64,000 nucleotides of DNA from Bradyrhizobium sp. CCBAU 53340 (lineage in GTDB: Bacteria; Pseudomonadota; Alphaproteobacteria; Rhizobiales; Xanthobacteraceae). The stretch lies in NCBI RefSeq assembly GCF_015291645.1, contig NZ_CP030056.1:310001-374000 (forward strand), written 5' to 3'. Positions 1 to 9,829 of the stretch are shown piece by piece. Every line of letters starts with the position of its first letter. Position 1 is the first letter of the stretch. The notes beneath the pieces were generated by a model. That model saw only the letters and a program-made list of their open reading frames with translations. It was not told the origin of the DNA and searched no databases. A program made the translations under genes and the position numbers.

Positions 1-474
1 CAAACCGCGTTGACGGGCTTTTGTTAGAAGTTCGATTTCTCGCTCGTAGCCGAGGCCAGATTTCTCGAGCAAGGACCTTCTAAAATCGTCGATGTGGATG
101 ACGGAGGGGAAATTGGTAACCCCTGTAAAGCCCCATCGGATGATCCGGTCGAGGAAGCGATCGAGATCGAGGCGCGGATCGAAGGTGCATGCGCCGAAAA
201 AGACCGGCAGTTTGGTGCTGGGCAGGATCTCGGTTCGGCCGAATCCGGCGACGAATTCGTTGCTATCGCGGATGGGCAGGATCGAGGCTGGCGAGGAGCC
301 GCCCATGGCGCGAAAACGGCCAGCGTTGAGCGCAAGGACAAAATCTGCACCCGCCCGTTCGGCCGCCCTTGCGGTCATGCCCGAGCCGATGCCTGCCCCG
401 AGCACGAATGAACGGGAATTGCGGAAGAACTGCCTGATTCCTGCGTTCTTGACCTGCTCTACCCGGTTGTGCAT
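1..474 (-). CDS. PEP-hydrolase-like TIM-barrel protein, 3' part missing (runs off left edge)
   Basis: Reading the minus strand from the ATG at 474 gives 158 uninterrupted codons to the window edge. The N-terminal half contains LALNAGRFRAMGGSSPAS, LPIRDSNEFV, FFGACTFDP and GFTGVTNFPSV, typical of the 'phosphoenolpyruvate hydrolase family' TIM barrel (Tm-1-related proteins, usually about 275 residues). The family name rests on limited biochemistry, so the substrate is unknown. It is the last visible gene of the sugar ABC operon, 34 bp after the ATPase gene, which suggests a role in catabolism of the imported compound. Confidence is good for the family and low for the function. Confidence 0.75.
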   Translation of the reverse strand, partial: MHNRVEQVKNAGIRQFFRNSRSFVLGAGIGSGMTARAAERAGADFVLALNAGRFRAMGGSSPASILPIRDSNEFVAGFGRTEILPSTKLPVFFGACTFDPRLDLDRFLDRIIRWGFTGVTNFPSVIHIDDFRRSLLEKSGLGYEREIELLTKARQRGL

Positions 475-508
475 ACCGGCCGCCCCTCCTGTGCGGCAGG
501 CCCGAAAA

Positions 509-1618
509 TTAGCTCCAATTTGCCGGTGCGTGCAACCGCTGCAGGGCCTTGCCGTTGGCCGTGAACAGGTGGCAATCGGCTGGTGAAGCCGCAAGGCGGA
601 CCTTGCCAGATCGTTTGGCTGGCTCGAGCCGTGGCGCTTTGGCGACCACGGCTTCCTTGCCCGCGTTGCCGTAGATGTAGGTGACGCTGCCAAGGTGCTC
701 GACGAAATCGACGTCCAGCTCGAGAGCGATCTCTTTGTCTTCTGCCGGCTGCGAGAAATCATCGGGACGGATCCCGAGCGTGATCGGCTTGCCGACCAGC
801 AATTGATCCGGCCGAACGGGGACCGAGACGGTCGAGCCCGCGTCAAGCCTGACCTCCACCCCTGTCTCGTGCGCGGCCTCGATATGACCGCCCAAAAAAT
901 TCATCTTAGGCGAGCCAATGAAGCCGGCGACGAAGCGCGACGCCGGGTAGTGATAGAGCTCGTGGGGGCTCCCCACCTGCTCGATATTGCCGTCCTTGAG
1001 CACGACGATCTTGTCAGCCATGGTCATGGCCTCGACCTGATCGTGAGTGACGTAGATCATGGTGTTTCCAAGCTGCTCGTGGAGCTTGGCGATCTGGACC
1101 CGCATCTGCACCCGCAGCTCGGTGTCGAGGTTGGACAGCGGCTCGTCAAACAGAAACACCTTGGGCTCGCGGACGATGGCCCGCCCGATCGCCACGCGCT
1201 GGCGCTGGCCGCCGGAGAGCTGCCGTGGCTTGCGATCGAGCAAATGGTCGATCTGCAATAAGGACGCGGCCTCAGCGACACGCTTCCCGATCTCCGCTTT
1301 CGTCGCTTTGGCCATCCGCAAGGGGAAAGCCAGGTTTTCCCGGACGGTCATGTGCGGATAGAGGGCGTAGCTCTGGAACACCATGCCTAGATTGCGGTCG
1401 GCCGCGTCCACGTCGTTGACGAGCTCATTGTCGATGAAAAGCCGTCCTCCGCTAATCGGCTCGAGACCGCCGATCATGCGCAGCAGGGTCGACTTGCCCG
1501 ACCCTGAAGGCCCGACGAAGACGACGAATTCGCCGTGATCGATGGTGAGGTCGATATTGCGCAGGATCTGGATAGTGCCATAGGCCTTGTTGAGGCCTTC
1601 CAGGCGAACATTGGCCAT
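509..1618 (-). CDS. Sugar ABC transporter ATP-binding protein (UgpC/MalK type)
   Basis: This is a 369-residue ATPase that would power carbohydrate uptake from the cytoplasmic face. Walker A (GPSGSGKST) is at residues 36-44. The signature [10 protein letters not shown], Walker [10 protein letters not shown] and the switch His in VTHD follow, and a C-terminal TOBE-like extension of about 130 residues is typical of MalK/UgpC proteins. The ATG at 1618 shares its A with the TGA of the upstream HAD gene (TGATG), which favours it over the GTG at 1621. It forms one operon with two permeases and a binding protein at 4140-7419; the substrate cannot be named. Confidence 0.92.
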   Translation of the reverse strand: MANVRLEGLNKAYGTIQILRNIDLTIDHGEFVVFVGPSGSGKSTLLRMIGGLEPISGGRLFIDNELVNDVDAADRNLGMVFQSYALYPHMTVRENLAFPLRMAKATKAEIGKRVAEAASLLQIDHLLDRKPRQLSGGQRQRVAIGRAIVREPKVFLFDEPLSNLDTELRVQMRVQIAKLHEQLGNTMIYVTHDQVEAMTMADKIVVLKDGNIEQVGSPHELYHYPASRFVAGFIGSPKMNFLGGHIEAAHETGVEVRLDAGSTVSVPVRPDQLLVGKPITLGIRPDDFSQPAEDKEIALELDVDFVEHLGSVTYIYGNAGKEAVVAKAPRLEPAKRSGKVRLAASPADCHLFTANGKALQRLHAPANWS

Positions 1619-2442
1619 CACGCTCTCCTCTGCCGTACGGTGTCTACACCAGCCTTCACGGCGATTTCTGAAAGGCTGGACACGGTAAAGTCGGCTGGCA
1701 GCAGCGCGGCGTCCTTGCGAGGTGGGACGCCTGTCGTGACGAGCACGGCAGGAAGGCCGGCGCGCTTGCCGGCCTGGATATCTGTCTGTATCTGGTCGCC
1801 GATCATCAATGTGGATTGACGTGGCGTTCCAAGCCGCGAAAGCGCGGCTTCGATCATGTGCGTCTCGGGTTTGCCGACGATCAGAGGCTGGACTTGAGTT
1901 GCGGCTGCAACTGCCGTGATCATGGCCCCTGCCCCTGGTTCGAAGCCGTCCGCAGTCGGCAAGAGAAGATCAGGGTTTGTGCCTATGAACACGGCGCCGC
2001 CCAGGATAGCCGCAGCAGCAATTCGCAGCTTGTCATGCGTAATCTGGCGGTCGAGCCCCATCACCACGACTTCAGGCTTCGCATCGGTGACTTCGAGGCC
2101 CGCCTCCTCGATCGCTTTGGCAAGGGATGGCGCGCCGATGACAAAGGCCCGTGTCAGTTTCGGGTATTGGGCGCGAATGAGCGCCGCGGCCGTGATGGCG
2201 CTCGTCACGACCTGCCTCGGGGAGATCGAAAGCCCGAAACCTCCGACCTTGCGCACAACATCTTCCGGCGTGTGGGTCGAATTGTTAGTGACGAAGCAGA
2301 AGGGAAGTTTTGCCCGCTGCCAGCTCTTGAAGGCTTCGATGGCGTCCGCGATCGCGGCGTTCCCCCGGTAGACCACGCCATCCAGATCGGAAATGACACC
2401 GGCGATCTCGGGCCATTGAAGCTGAGTGCCGGACTTAGCCAT
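1618..2442 (-). CDS. HAD superfamily hydrolase, NagD-like (HAD-IIA) phosphatase
   Basis: This is a 274-residue HAD-IIA phosphatase. Motif I is DLDGVVYRG (nucleophile Asp19, acid/base Asp21). Motif II lies in [10 protein letters not shown] and motif IV is GDQIQTD. The length and the cap between motifs II and III match NagD/AraL-type sugar-phosphate phosphatases. It overlaps the preceding SDR gene by 8 bp and abuts the ABC ATPase, so it is translationally coupled in the operon. A role in dephosphorylating a sugar phosphate, possibly made by the operon's kinase, is inference; p-nitrophenylphosphatase-like housekeeping activity is an alternative. Confidence 0.88.
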   Translation of the reverse strand: MAKSGTQLQWPEIAGVISDLDGVVYRGNAAIADAIEAFKSWQRAKLPFCFVTNNSTHTPEDVVRKVGGFGLSISPRQVVTSAITAAALIRAQYPKLTRAFVIGAPSLAKAIEEAGLEVTDAKPEVVVMGLDRQITHDKLRIAAAAILGGAVFIGTNPDLLLPTADGFEPGAGAMITAVAAATQVQPLIVGKPETHMIEAALSRLGTPRQSTLMIGDQIQTDIQAGKRAGLPAVLVTTGVPPRKDAALLPADFTVSSLSEIAVKAGVDTVRQRRA

Positions 2443-3205
2443 TCATCAGCATCCCGCCGTTCACGTGAACGATCTGGCCGGTCATGTAGGAGGCCGCAGG
2501 GCTTGCGAGAAACACGGCAAGGCCGGCAATGTCGTTCGGCAATCCAACCCGTCCCAATGGGATTCGGCCGCTATGGCGGGCTTCCGTCTCCTCACGCGGA
2601 CGGCCATGCATGGGGGTGTCGATGATCCCCGGTGCGATTGCATTCACATTGATCTTGAGCGGCGCGCATTCATAAGCAAGGAGCTTTGTGATGTCGTGAA
2701 CGATTGCCTTGGAGAGGCAATAGTCCGCCCCTCCGGCCTGATAGTTGAATACGGCGCCTTGCGAAGACAAGGAGGAACCGACATTGACGATGCGGCCGCC
2801 CTTGGTTGTCATGAAGCGCTCGATCGCGAGCTTCGAGCAGCGGAGGATTGCGACCGAGTTGATCTGGATTGTGCGTTCGATCTTGTCGGCCGCCCCGCTG
2901 AGGAGCGGCTGGGCAGATTTAACGCCGGCATTGTTGACGAGCACGTCGAGCCGGCCGAATCGTTTTCCGATCTCCTCGAGCACGCGCGCCACGTCCTCTT
3001 CGCGCGAAACGTCCATGGCCATCGGCAACACGCCATTGCCATGGGGAAGTCCTACCAATGTCTGCCTGAGGCTTTCGAGATTGGCGTCGGTGGCAACGAC
3101 GTTGGCCCCTCCTGCCCGAAACGCATTCACAATGGCAGATCCGATGCCGCCCCCTGCCCCTGTCACGAGCACCGTTCTGTCTGAGACTGAGAACTGTTCG
3201 GTCAT
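2435..3205 (-). CDS. Short-chain dehydrogenase/reductase (SDR)
   Basis: This is a 256-residue classical SDR. The nucleotide-binding TGAGGGIG motif is at residues 15-22, followed by NNAG, the catalytic Ser in NVGSSLSS and the YCLSK active-site motif. The acidic residue after the second beta strand (ATDAN) suggests NAD preference. Its ATG overlaps the stop of the ribokinase-like gene by 4 bp (ATGA). In this operon it probably oxidises the imported sugar or polyol or a derivative; no substrate is visible in the sequence. Confidence 0.9.
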   Translation of the reverse strand: MTEQFSVSDRTVLVTGAGGGIGSAIVNAFRAGGANVVATDANLESLRQTLVGLPHGNGVLPMAMDVSREEDVARVLEEIGKRFGRLDVLVNNAGVKSAQPLLSGAADKIERTIQINSVAILRCSKLAIERFMTTKGGRIVNVGSSLSSQGAVFNYQAGGADYCLSKAIVHDITKLLAYECAPLKINVNAIAPGIIDTPMHGRPREETEARHSGRIPLGRVGLPNDIAGLAVFLASPAASYMTGQIVHVNGGMLMNG

Positions 3206-4143
3206 TCCAACTCCAAGATCGTTTGTGATTTGAGGAATTCATCGACCTCTGCTGCCAGCGGCATTGAGGCCTGCGCCCCGCGGCGCGTTACGCACAGGGC
3301 AGCAACGGCTAGTGCTCGTCTGACCGAATCCCTCAGAGGCAGGCCTTGAGCGAGCGAAGCGGCAAAAGCGCCATTGAAGGCGTCCCCGGCGGCCGTGGTA
3401 TCGACGACTTTGACGGGAAAGGCACGCAGCGCAAACGAGTGCGCCGCGTCGGCATAGAAGGCGCCCTGCGCTCCCAGCGTGATCAGTGCGGCTTTGGGTC
3501 CGAGGTGCAGAAGCTTGGACGCCGCCACTGCGGCGCTGTCGAAATCGGTCACCTCTACCCCGGTCAGCTCGAAGGCCTCGGTCTGGTTGGGGGTCACGTA
3601 ATCGACTTGTCGCCATGCCGCCGGCGAAAGCCCGGGTCTGACCGGCGCCGGATTAAAAATGAGTTCGAAGCCCTTCTCGCTTTTCATTTCAAAGAGCCGG
3701 TTGAGGGCGGAGATGGGCAAGCCCATTTCGGCAACAACGAGCGCGCCTGGCGCGATGAATGCGGCCGCGCTCTCAACCATGGCCGGCATCACATTCAGAT
3801 TGGCGCCCGGATCGATCACGATCATGTTCGAACCGTCGTCTCCCACCAGGACGAGGGCCGAGCCGGAGACCTCACCGGCACAAATGGTGATGGCCTCAGC
3901 ACGGACTCCGGCTTCGCGCAGTGACTGCAAGAGGGACTGGCCAGCCTCGTCCCCGCCAAGACGGGTGTAGAATAGGGGCTTCAGTCCAAGCCGTGCGGCC
4001 GCTACGGCTTGATTGGCGCCCTTCCCTCCAGGATTGCGGTTCAATTTGCCCATCAAACTTTCACCCGGCGTTGGCAGCCGCTCGACATTGAAGCAGAGGT
4101 CGAGATTGGTCGTTCCAAAGAACATCAAGGGCCTGGGATTCAT
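3202..4143 (-). CDS. PfkB-family carbohydrate kinase (ribokinase-like)
   Basis: The gene encodes 313 residues from the ATG at 4143; an open frame continues upstream but is out-of-frame sequence of the permease gene. The N-terminal NPGGKGANQAVAAARLG signature and the C-terminal DTTAAGDAFNGAFA motif (catalytic Asp with anion-hole glycine) define the PfkB/ribokinase family. The usual GAGD reads AAGD here. The ATG lies in an ATGA overlap with the permease stop. It probably phosphorylates the sugar brought in by the neighbouring ABC transporter (inference from operon structure). Confidence 0.88.
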   Translation of the reverse strand: MNPRPLMFFGTTNLDLCFNVERLPTPGESLMGKLNRNPGGKGANQAVAAARLGLKPLFYTRLGGDEAGQSLLQSLREAGVRAEAITICAGEVSGSALVLVGDDGSNMIVIDPGANLNVMPAMVESAAAFIAPGALVVAEMGLPISALNRLFEMKSEKGFELIFNPAPVRPGLSPAAWRQVDYVTPNQTEAFELTGVEVTDFDSAAVAASKLLHLGPKAALITLGAQGAFYADAAHSFALRAFPVKVVDTTAAGDAFNGAFAASLAQGLPLRDSVRRALAVAALCVTRRGAQASMPLAAEVDEFLKSQTILELE

Positions 4144-5000
4144 TTTACTGCCCCGAAAGTGAGACCACGTTCGAGGTGGCGCTGGCCCATCACGATCAAG
4201 ATCACCGGAATGATCATGGTAACGACCAGTCCTGCAGCCATGACGGGATAGAACTGCACCCCCGGATTGAGCAGCTTGAGTAGCGCGACGGTCACCGGCG
4301 CCTTGGTGGAGCTCAGGATCAAGCCGAGCGCGAAGTTGTGCCAGGCCAGCAGAAAGATCAGCAAGGAGGCGCCGATCAGGCCGGGCTTGAGAAGCGGCAG
4401 CACGATATGCAGAATGACCCTGACAGGTTTGGCCCCGTCCATCGCTGCAGCCTCCTCGATGTCCTTTGGAATATCCTCGATGTAGGAGCGGCTCAACCAC
4501 ACGATCATAGGCAGCGTGACGACCTGGTAGACCCAGATCATGCCGAGATAGGTGTCGTAGAGTCCGATGGTCTGGAACACGTTGAAGAGCGGGATGACGA
4601 CGAGCAAGGCCGGGGCGAACCTGAAGCCAAGAATGAAGAAGGCGATGTCCTCCTTCATCGGGATGTCTCGCCTTGCCAGAACGTAACCGGCGGGCACGCC
4701 AAGGAGCATTGAGACGAAAACAGATCCGAGCGCGATGGCGACGCTATTTGTCACTGGCGTGAGGAAATCAACCTTGATGGTGCCATAGCTTGTCGCGCCG
4801 GCCTGCGCGGCGTCGAACAGCACCCGGAAATTCTCAAGCGTCGGCGAGAAGATGAACTTGGGCGGCCAGGCCATGACCTCGCCCTGCTGTTTCAACGACA
4901 TCAGCAGGATCCAGATCAGCGGAAAAGCGAGAGTGAGCGCGCAGATGCCAACCAGCAGATTGAGAGCGATATTTGTCGATCCTGAGCGATTTAGGCGCAT
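4140..5000 (-). CDS. Carbohydrate ABC transporter permease (MalG type)
   Basis: This is a 286-residue inner-membrane protein with about six hydrophobic segments. The cytoplasmic EAA loop is in its usual place (EEAAAMDGAKPVRVILHIVLP), about 80 residues from the C terminus, as in MalG-type permeases. It follows the MalF-type permease by 11 bp and overlaps the kinase gene by 4 bp. Together they form the translocation channel used by the ATPase at 509-1618. Confidence 0.92.
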   Translation of the reverse strand: MRLNRSGSTNIALNLLVGICALTLAFPLIWILLMSLKQQGEVMAWPPKFIFSPTLENFRVLFDAAQAGATSYGTIKVDFLTPVTNSVAIALGSVFVSMLLGVPAGYVLARRDIPMKEDIAFFILGFRFAPALLVVIPLFNVFQTIGLYDTYLGMIWVYQVVTLPMIVWLSRSYIEDIPKDIEEAAAMDGAKPVRVILHIVLPLLKPGLIGASLLIFLLAWHNFALGLILSSTKAPVTVALLKLLNPGVQFYPVMAAGLVVTMIIPVILIVMGQRHLERGLTFGAVK

Positions 5001-5011
5001 GTCGCGTCTCT

Positions 5012-6007
5012 TCAGCTAACGCGTTGTCGGACGTATCGCCACAACTTGACCGTGAGGAACGCTCCGGCCAGGACGATGATCCAATTGACGACCATGAGGG
5101 CCGCGCCCCGGCCGAAGGCGAGGTTCTGGAATGCGGTGATGTAGGCGCGCACGGAAAGAACGGAGGTGCTGTTGCCGGGACCGCCTTGCGTCGTTCCGAA
5201 AATGATGTCGAATTGATTGAGAGATTCGATCAGACGGAAGACCGCAGCAATCAGGATGTAGGGCGCGATCAACGGCAGCTCGATGTAGAGGAAGGTTGCC
5301 CAGCCCTTTGCACCATTGACGCGCGCGGCCTCCCTGATCTCCTCATTGATGCCCTGGAGGCCGGCGAAGATGATCAGCGTGAAAAAGGGGGTGTAAGTCC
5401 ATATGTCGATCAGGACGAGGGAAATCATCGCTGTCGCGGGATCAGAAATCCATGCAAACCGGCCCATTCCTACAAGCGACAGCAGATAGTTCAGGATGCC
5501 GCTCTGCGGATCCATCATCGTCGTCCACATCAAGGCAACGCTCATGGGCGGAAGCACGAGTGGCAACAGAATGACCGGCCGCATCACGCGTGCCAGGAAC
5601 ACTTCGGTGGCAAAGAGCTTGGCGAGGGCAACGCCGAGCACGGCTTCCGCAAGGACCGCTGAACCAGCGTAGACAAGTGTTGCTCGGACGCTATTCCAGA
5701 AGTCGTCTGTCTTGATCAACGCGGCGTAATTGGTAAGGCCAATAAAGTGGACCAGTGGCCGGCCGAACTTGAGATCCGTCAGGGACTGAAATACGCCGTA
5801 GAAGAACAGGAACAGAAAGCCAAGAAGGATCAAGACCGCCGGCGCGATCGCGGCGATGCTCCACCAGTCAAGGCGCGGCGGGCTGGCACTCTTGGCCGCG
5901 CCGTCTTGCGCCGAAGCGAGTTGGCTCACTGAAGACTGCAGCGTCACGATTGCGTCTAATCCTGAAGAATACATTTCAACTGACATCGAAATCCAAGGGG
6001 GCGGCAT
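5012..6007 (-). CDS. Carbohydrate ABC transporter permease (MalF type)
   Basis: This is a 331-residue membrane protein. A hydrophilic N terminus of about 50 residues is followed by a first transmembrane segment (IAAIAPAVLILLGFLFLFF) and further segments. The EAA loop reads REAARVNGAKGWATFLYIELP. The start is uncertain: the ATG at 6007 has a G-rich upstream stretch, while an in-frame ATG at 5986 would also give a normal protein. It lies 26 bp after the binding-protein gene and pairs with the MalG-type permease. Confidence 0.9.
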   Translation of the reverse strand: MPPPWISMSVEMYSSGLDAIVTLQSSVSQLASAQDGAAKSASPPRLDWWSIAAIAPAVLILLGFLFLFFYGVFQSLTDLKFGRPLVHFIGLTNYAALIKTDDFWNSVRATLVYAGSAVLAEAVLGVALAKLFATEVFLARVMRPVILLPLVLPPMSVALMWTTMMDPQSGILNYLLSLVGMGRFAWISDPATAMISLVLIDIWTYTPFFTLIIFAGLQGINEEIREAARVNGAKGWATFLYIELPLIAPYILIAAVFRLIESLNQFDIIFGTTQGGPGNSTSVLSVRAYITAFQNLAFGRGAALMVVNWIIVLAGAFLTVKLWRYVRQRVS

Positions 6008-6033
6008 GCAAGCCTACCACCCCCTTTGGGACT

Positions 6034-7419
6034 TCACATCGACGAACGGATCTCGGAGGCAAGGTCGGTCAGCGTTGCCTTCACATCCGCTCCATTGACC
6101 ATCTTCTGCATCGCCACCGCCCAGGCATTCATTGCCTCGGCGAAGCCGACGCGGGCCGTAAAGGCGAGTTGCGCCTGGTCCTGCACAGTCTTGAACGTCT
6201 CGACGAAGTTGTTGAATTCAGGCTTTGCGGCGTATTCGAGCCAGGCCTTGTCGCTCCAGGTCGATGCGCGCGGAGAGTTGACGAGCTTGCCCGCAACGGC
6301 ACCGTTCAGCTCGACCTGCTTGGAGGTCGCCCATTGGATGAAGAGCCAGGCCGCGCCCTTCTTCTGGGAGGCGGCGTTCATGGCCAGAGACCAGATCCAG
6401 ATGTTGGATTCGAAGTTCTTGCCGTTCGGTGCGCGCAACGGTGGTGCAAAGGCGATCTTGCCGGAGGCGGGCTTGCCGGCGACGTCGTTCCAGAAACCGA
6501 ACATGTTGGAATCGATCGCCATGGCGGTCCGCCCTGAATTGATCCCTTCGACCACCTGGTACCAATTGTCATTGGCAAAGGAGGGAGCAGCGCATTTCTT
6601 GATCATGTCGACATAGTCTTTGTGGAAGGCGATCGACTCTGGCGAATCCAGGCCCGTGTCGAGTTTGCCGTCTTTGACGACGAAATCGTGCACGCCATAG
6701 GACCTCGCAATCGAGATCGCAGCCGTGTGGATGCTGCTCCAGAACCTTACGCCGCGAACGCCGAGAGGCGTGATGGTGGGATCGGCAGCTTTGAGTTTCT
6801 CACAAGCGGCCGACATCTCCGGCGGGGTGCTCGGGACTTTGATACCGTGCTTGTCCAGCACATCCTTGCGGTAGAACAACTGGATGTTCTCGAAGCCATG
6901 GGGGATCGCCCAGACCTGCCCGCTGCCGGCCTCGATCTGGCCCTCCTTGACCTTCCATGTCAGCGCTTCGCGCAAGGCTGGGAAGAAGTCCTTGTAGTCG
7001 TAGGCTGCAGAGGTGAGCTTTGAATCGTTTAGATAGCGATCGAGCGGTTCGAGCAGTTGGCCCGGGGCAAGGTCCCAGGCGGGCTGGATGCCCGTGCCGA
7101 CGACATCCCAGCTTGGCGATTTCGTGCTGAGCTGGATCGTTAGCTTATTCCAATAGGCATCATCCGGATAAAGCTCCGGCGTCACCTTGATGCCGGTGAG
7201 TTTCTCGAACTCGGGCAGTTGAGCCGCAACAGCGTCAGCATAGGGGTGAATATCGTAGGCCCAGACGATGGACGTGCCTTCGAATTGCCGCCAGTTGATG
7301 TCTTCTGCGTAGGCCTGGGTGGCAGCCAGTGCCGCCCCGGCGCACACGGTGGAGTTAATGAGAGCTTTTTTGATAAGTTGAGCCGAATGACCGCAAACAA
7401 CGGCTAGCGTCCTTGGCAT
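6034..7419 (-). CDS. Extracellular solute-binding protein of sugar ABC transporter (family 1)
   Basis: This is the first gene of the operon and encodes 461 residues from the ATG at 7419, preceded by GGAGGG five to six bases upstream. That Shine-Dalgarno favours this start over the ATG at 7455. The N terminus has basic residues and a hydrophobic stretch ending in AATQAYA-ED, a plausible Sec signal with cleavage after AYA. The rest resembles MalE/UgpB-type periplasmic receptors (PEFEKLTGIKV, GTSIVWAYDIHPYAD, AAWLFIQWATSK). It should deliver a sugar, polyol or sugar ester to the permeases. Confidence 0.9.
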   Translation of the reverse strand: MPRTLAVVCGHSAQLIKKALINSTVCAGAALAATQAYAEDINWRQFEGTSIVWAYDIHPYADAVAAQLPEFEKLTGIKVTPELYPDDAYWNKLTIQLSTKSPSWDVVGTGIQPAWDLAPGQLLEPLDRYLNDSKLTSAAYDYKDFFPALREALTWKVKEGQIEAGSGQVWAIPHGFENIQLFYRKDVLDKHGIKVPSTPPEMSAACEKLKAADPTITPLGVRGVRFWSSIHTAAISIARSYGVHDFVVKDGKLDTGLDSPESIAFHKDYVDMIKKCAAPSFANDNWYQVVEGINSGRTAMAIDSNMFGFWNDVAGKPASGKIAFAPPLRAPNGKNFESNIWIWSLAMNAASQKKGAAWLFIQWATSKQVELNGAVAGKLVNSPRASTWSDKAWLEYAAKPEFNNFVETFKTVQDQAQLAFTARVGFAEAMNAWAVAMQKMVNGADVKATLTDLASEIRSSM

Positions 7420-7792
7420 GATTCCCTCCGATGGGCTCTTTGGCCCGCAAACCACGCGCCCTCTCCTCTAGCAGAGGCCGTGGTAGGCGAAGGCTATGCG
7501 CCATTCTAACGGGCTAAGCGGCTTTTGACACAGAGTTTGGGTAAGGTTGGGTAAGAGCCAGAAATCGGGGTTTCTAAAATAAGATCGGCTGGCCGCGACG
7601 AGGCTACGCAATGCGAAGCGCCAGTGGACGCTTCAACAGCACTTTTGCAGGCATACGAAAACGATCTGAAAAAAGCCTCCGCCAGACATTTGGTCTAGGC
7701 AGAGTAGCCTCTCATGCTTGCAATGCTGGCCCGATGACGCTGTTCTCAGTATAAATTGCTTTCAGTCTGGCATTGCCAATTGGAGTTGCAGG
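7420..7792. other. Gene-free interval upstream of the sugar operon
   Basis: These 373 bases contain no convincing gene. They should hold the promoter of the minus-strand sugar operon (first gene at 7419). The only structure noted is the tandem repeat at 7537-7555, listed separately. No clear terminator or promoter consensus was identified. Confidence 0.5.
7537..7555. repeat. Tandem repeat TTGGGTAAG x2, 10-bp period
   Basis: TTGGGTAAG occurs at 7537-7545 and 7547-7555, one helical turn apart and about 120-135 bp upstream of the binding-protein start. The spacing would suit a dimeric regulator binding one DNA face. No regulator gene is adjacent, so this is only a candidate site. Confidence 0.3.
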
Positions 7793-7948
7793 ATGATCGC
7801 GCAAATCGCAAGAGTCGTTTCCAGCACGGTCAGAAAACCAGCTGAGGACGGCGATACTCTCAAGATTCTTGGTATATTTTGTGGAGCAGGCCTTCTGCTC
7901 TCTCTACTCGTCGCAATGGCTTTTGCGCTCGACTTGACGCCTTTGTGA
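7793..7948 (+). CDS. Small single-pass membrane protein, 51 aa, unknown
   Basis: The ATG at 7793 is preceded by GGAG eight bases upstream. The product begins MIAQIARVVSSTVRKPAEDG and has one strongly hydrophobic segment (ILGIFCGAGLLLSLLVAMAF) near the C terminus. The basic N-terminal half followed by a single helix suggests an inner-membrane peptide with its N terminus inside. It lies alone, divergent from the sugar operon and convergent with cbbE. No family is recognised, and being a chance ORF is possible. Confidence 0.5.
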   Translation: MIAQIARVVSSTVRKPAEDGDTLKILGIFCGAGLLLSLLVAMAFALDLTPL

Positions 7949-8094
7949 TGGTTCAGCGGTTCATCACGATGAGGTCGAGCCGAGCAGTTCCCACTAAAGC
8001 GCACGGCAGAGGAATTCACCGCGACGGCCCCATCGTCCCTCCGGCATAGCGCCTAGCCGCCGCGTCCTGCGTGTTTGTTGACCCATGCCGAAGT

Positions 8095-8784
8095 CTAACT
8101 CGGGGACCGGCCAACCCTAGTTGCCATTCGTAGGCCCGCGATATTGGTGGCGTACTCGGCAGCGATATTGCCGCCAAACAGGGCTGAACCCGCCACCAAC
8201 GTGTCGGCCCCAGCCTCCACGACGGCGGCAGCATTGTGGCACGTGATACCACCATCGACCTGAAGGCGGATCGGGCGATCGCCGATCATGGCGCGAATGC
8301 GCCTGATCTTGGGGATCTGGCACTCCAAAAACGCCTGGCCACCGAAGCCCGGATTGACGGTCATGACAAGCACCAGATCCAACCTATCGAGCACATATTC
8401 GATTGTACCCTCCGGCGTCGACGGACACAGGCTTACGCCCGCTTTCTTGCCGAGCGCGCGAATAGCCTGCAGCGAACTATCGAGATGTGGACCGGCTTCC
8501 GCATGAATCGTGATGATGTCGGCACCGGCTTTGGCAAAGCCTTCAAGATAAGCGTCGACGGGCGCTATCATGAGGTGAACGTCAAACGTCTTCGTGGTGA
8601 ACGGCCTCACCGCCTTTATCACGTCCGCACCGAAACTGATGTTCGGCACGAAGTGCCCGTCCATGACATCGCAATGGATCCAGTCAGCGCCGGCTGCGTC
8701 GATCGCCGCGACCTCCTCGCCGAGACGCGCGAAATTCGCCGCCAGGATCGAGGGAGCAATGACGATATCCCTGGTCATGGACAT
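8095..8784 (-). CDS. cbbE: Ribulose-phosphate 3-epimerase
   Basis: This is a 229-residue TIM barrel that interconverts ribulose-5-phosphate and xylulose-5-phosphate. Diagnostic motifs are [33 protein letters not shown] (metal-binding His and Asp), [15 protein letters not shown] and QVDGGI. It is the last gene of the cbb operon and overlaps cbbX by 10 bp, which supports a Calvin-cycle paralogue rather than the housekeeping copy. Confidence 0.95.
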   Translation of the reverse strand: MSMTRDIVIAPSILAANFARLGEEVAAIDAAGADWIHCDVMDGHFVPNISFGADVIKAVRPFTTKTFDVHLMIAPVDAYLEGFAKAGADIITIHAEAGPHLDSSLQAIRALGKKAGVSLCPSTPEGTIEYVLDRLDLVLVMTVNPGFGGQAFLECQIPKIRRIRAMIGDRPIRLQVDGGITCHNAAAVVEAGADTLVAGSALFGGNIAAEYATNIAGLRMATRVGRSPS

Positions 8785-9725
8785 TTGCTCCCGGTCGCCT
8801 GCTCGCTGCCAGCTCCGCCGCTGAACACGCGGCTCGCCAATACGTCGGAGGGATCGATGGTTTCGAGATCAGCGATCTCGAGCATCCGGTCGAGATCGGA
8901 GACCAGCCGATCGGCCTGGCGCAACCGGATGCGATCGACAGCGTTGCGGACCGAGCGCGCATTGGAGAAGAACGGCTGAGTCCGGCGCAGCACAATGTAT
9001 CTTTCGAACGACTCGCGTGCCGCGGCCGAGAAGCGGTAGCCGCGCTCCCTCAGCATAAGCTCGGCAATGTAGAGCAGCTCCGCCTCCGAATAGTCGGGAA
9101 ACTCGATGTGGTGGGCGATGCGTGATCGGAAGCCTGGATTGGAGGCAAAGAAACTGGTCATCCGTTCGCCATAACCCGCGAGAATGACGACGAGATCCTC
9201 GCGCTGGTTTTCCATGACTTGCAGCAAGATCTCGATGGCTTCCTGACCATAGTCGCGCTCGTTGTCGGGCCGGTGCAGGTAATAGGCCTCGTCGATGAAC
9301 AGTACGCCGCCCATCGCCTTCTTCAGGATCTCCTTGGTCTTCGGCGCAGTGTGACCGATATACTGACCGACAAGGTCGTCGCGCGTCACCGAGATCACCT
9401 GTCCGCGCCGCACGAAGCCGAGGCCGTGCAAGATCTTCGCCATGCGCAGGGCGACGGTAGTCTTACCGGTGCCGGGATTGCCGGTGAAGGACATGTGCAG
9501 CGTCGGGGCCGAGGAGACGAGCCCGGCCCGCTGCCGGATCCGCTCAATCAACAGGAGCGAAGCGATCTGCCGCACCCGCTGCTTGACGGGCTTCAAGCCG
9601 ATCAACTCTTGTTCGAGCTGGTGCAAGGTCTCCGTGATCCCCGCCGCCTCGGCCTCCTTGCGCAGGTCAAACGCAGTAGGCACCTCATTGACCTCAATGG
9701 TCGTCGTGTGCGGCACATCCAGCAT
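8775..9725 (-). CDS. cbbX: CbbX, AAA+ RuBisCO activase (red type)
   Basis: This is a 316-residue AAA+ ATPase. Walker A is GNPGTGKTT ([20 protein letters not shown]), Walker B is [10 protein letters not shown], and sensor regions follow. CbbX of red-type form I RuBisCO pulls on the C-terminal tail of the large subunit to release inhibitory sugar phosphates. It lies between cbbS and cbbE, as in other alphaproteobacteria. It looks intact although its client, the large subunit, is chimeric here. Confidence 0.95.
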   Translation of the reverse strand: MLDVPHTTTIEVNEVPTAFDLRKEAEAAGITETLHQLEQELIGLKPVKQRVRQIASLLLIERIRQRAGLVSSAPTLHMSFTGNPGTGKTTVALRMAKILHGLGFVRRGQVISVTRDDLVGQYIGHTAPKTKEILKKAMGGVLFIDEAYYLHRPDNERDYGQEAIEILLQVMENQREDLVVILAGYGERMTSFFASNPGFRSRIAHHIEFPDYSEAELLYIAELMLRERGYRFSAAARESFERYIVLRRTQPFFSNARSVRNAVDRIRLRQADRLVSDLDRMLEIADLETIDPSDVLASRVFSGGAGSEQATGSKCP

Positions 9726-9790
9726 CTTGGACCTCGAATAAAGAGGCTTCGCCGCCGCAAATGACGGCGAAGCAGTTGTCCGCCAGGGAG

Positions 9791-9818
9791 TCGGAGCGGG
9801 GAGAAAGAGTCGCTCCGA
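9791..9818. other. Inverted repeat between cbbS and cbbX
   Basis: TCGGAGCG at 9791-9798 is exactly complementary to CGCTCCGA at 9811-9818 with a 12-base loop. It sits in the 104-bp gap between cbbS and cbbX. A hairpin here could stabilise the upstream message or attenuate downstream expression. No T-run follows on the coding strand, so it is not a clear intrinsic terminator. Confidence 0.35.
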
Positions 9819-9829
9819 GCGGAAAGCGA

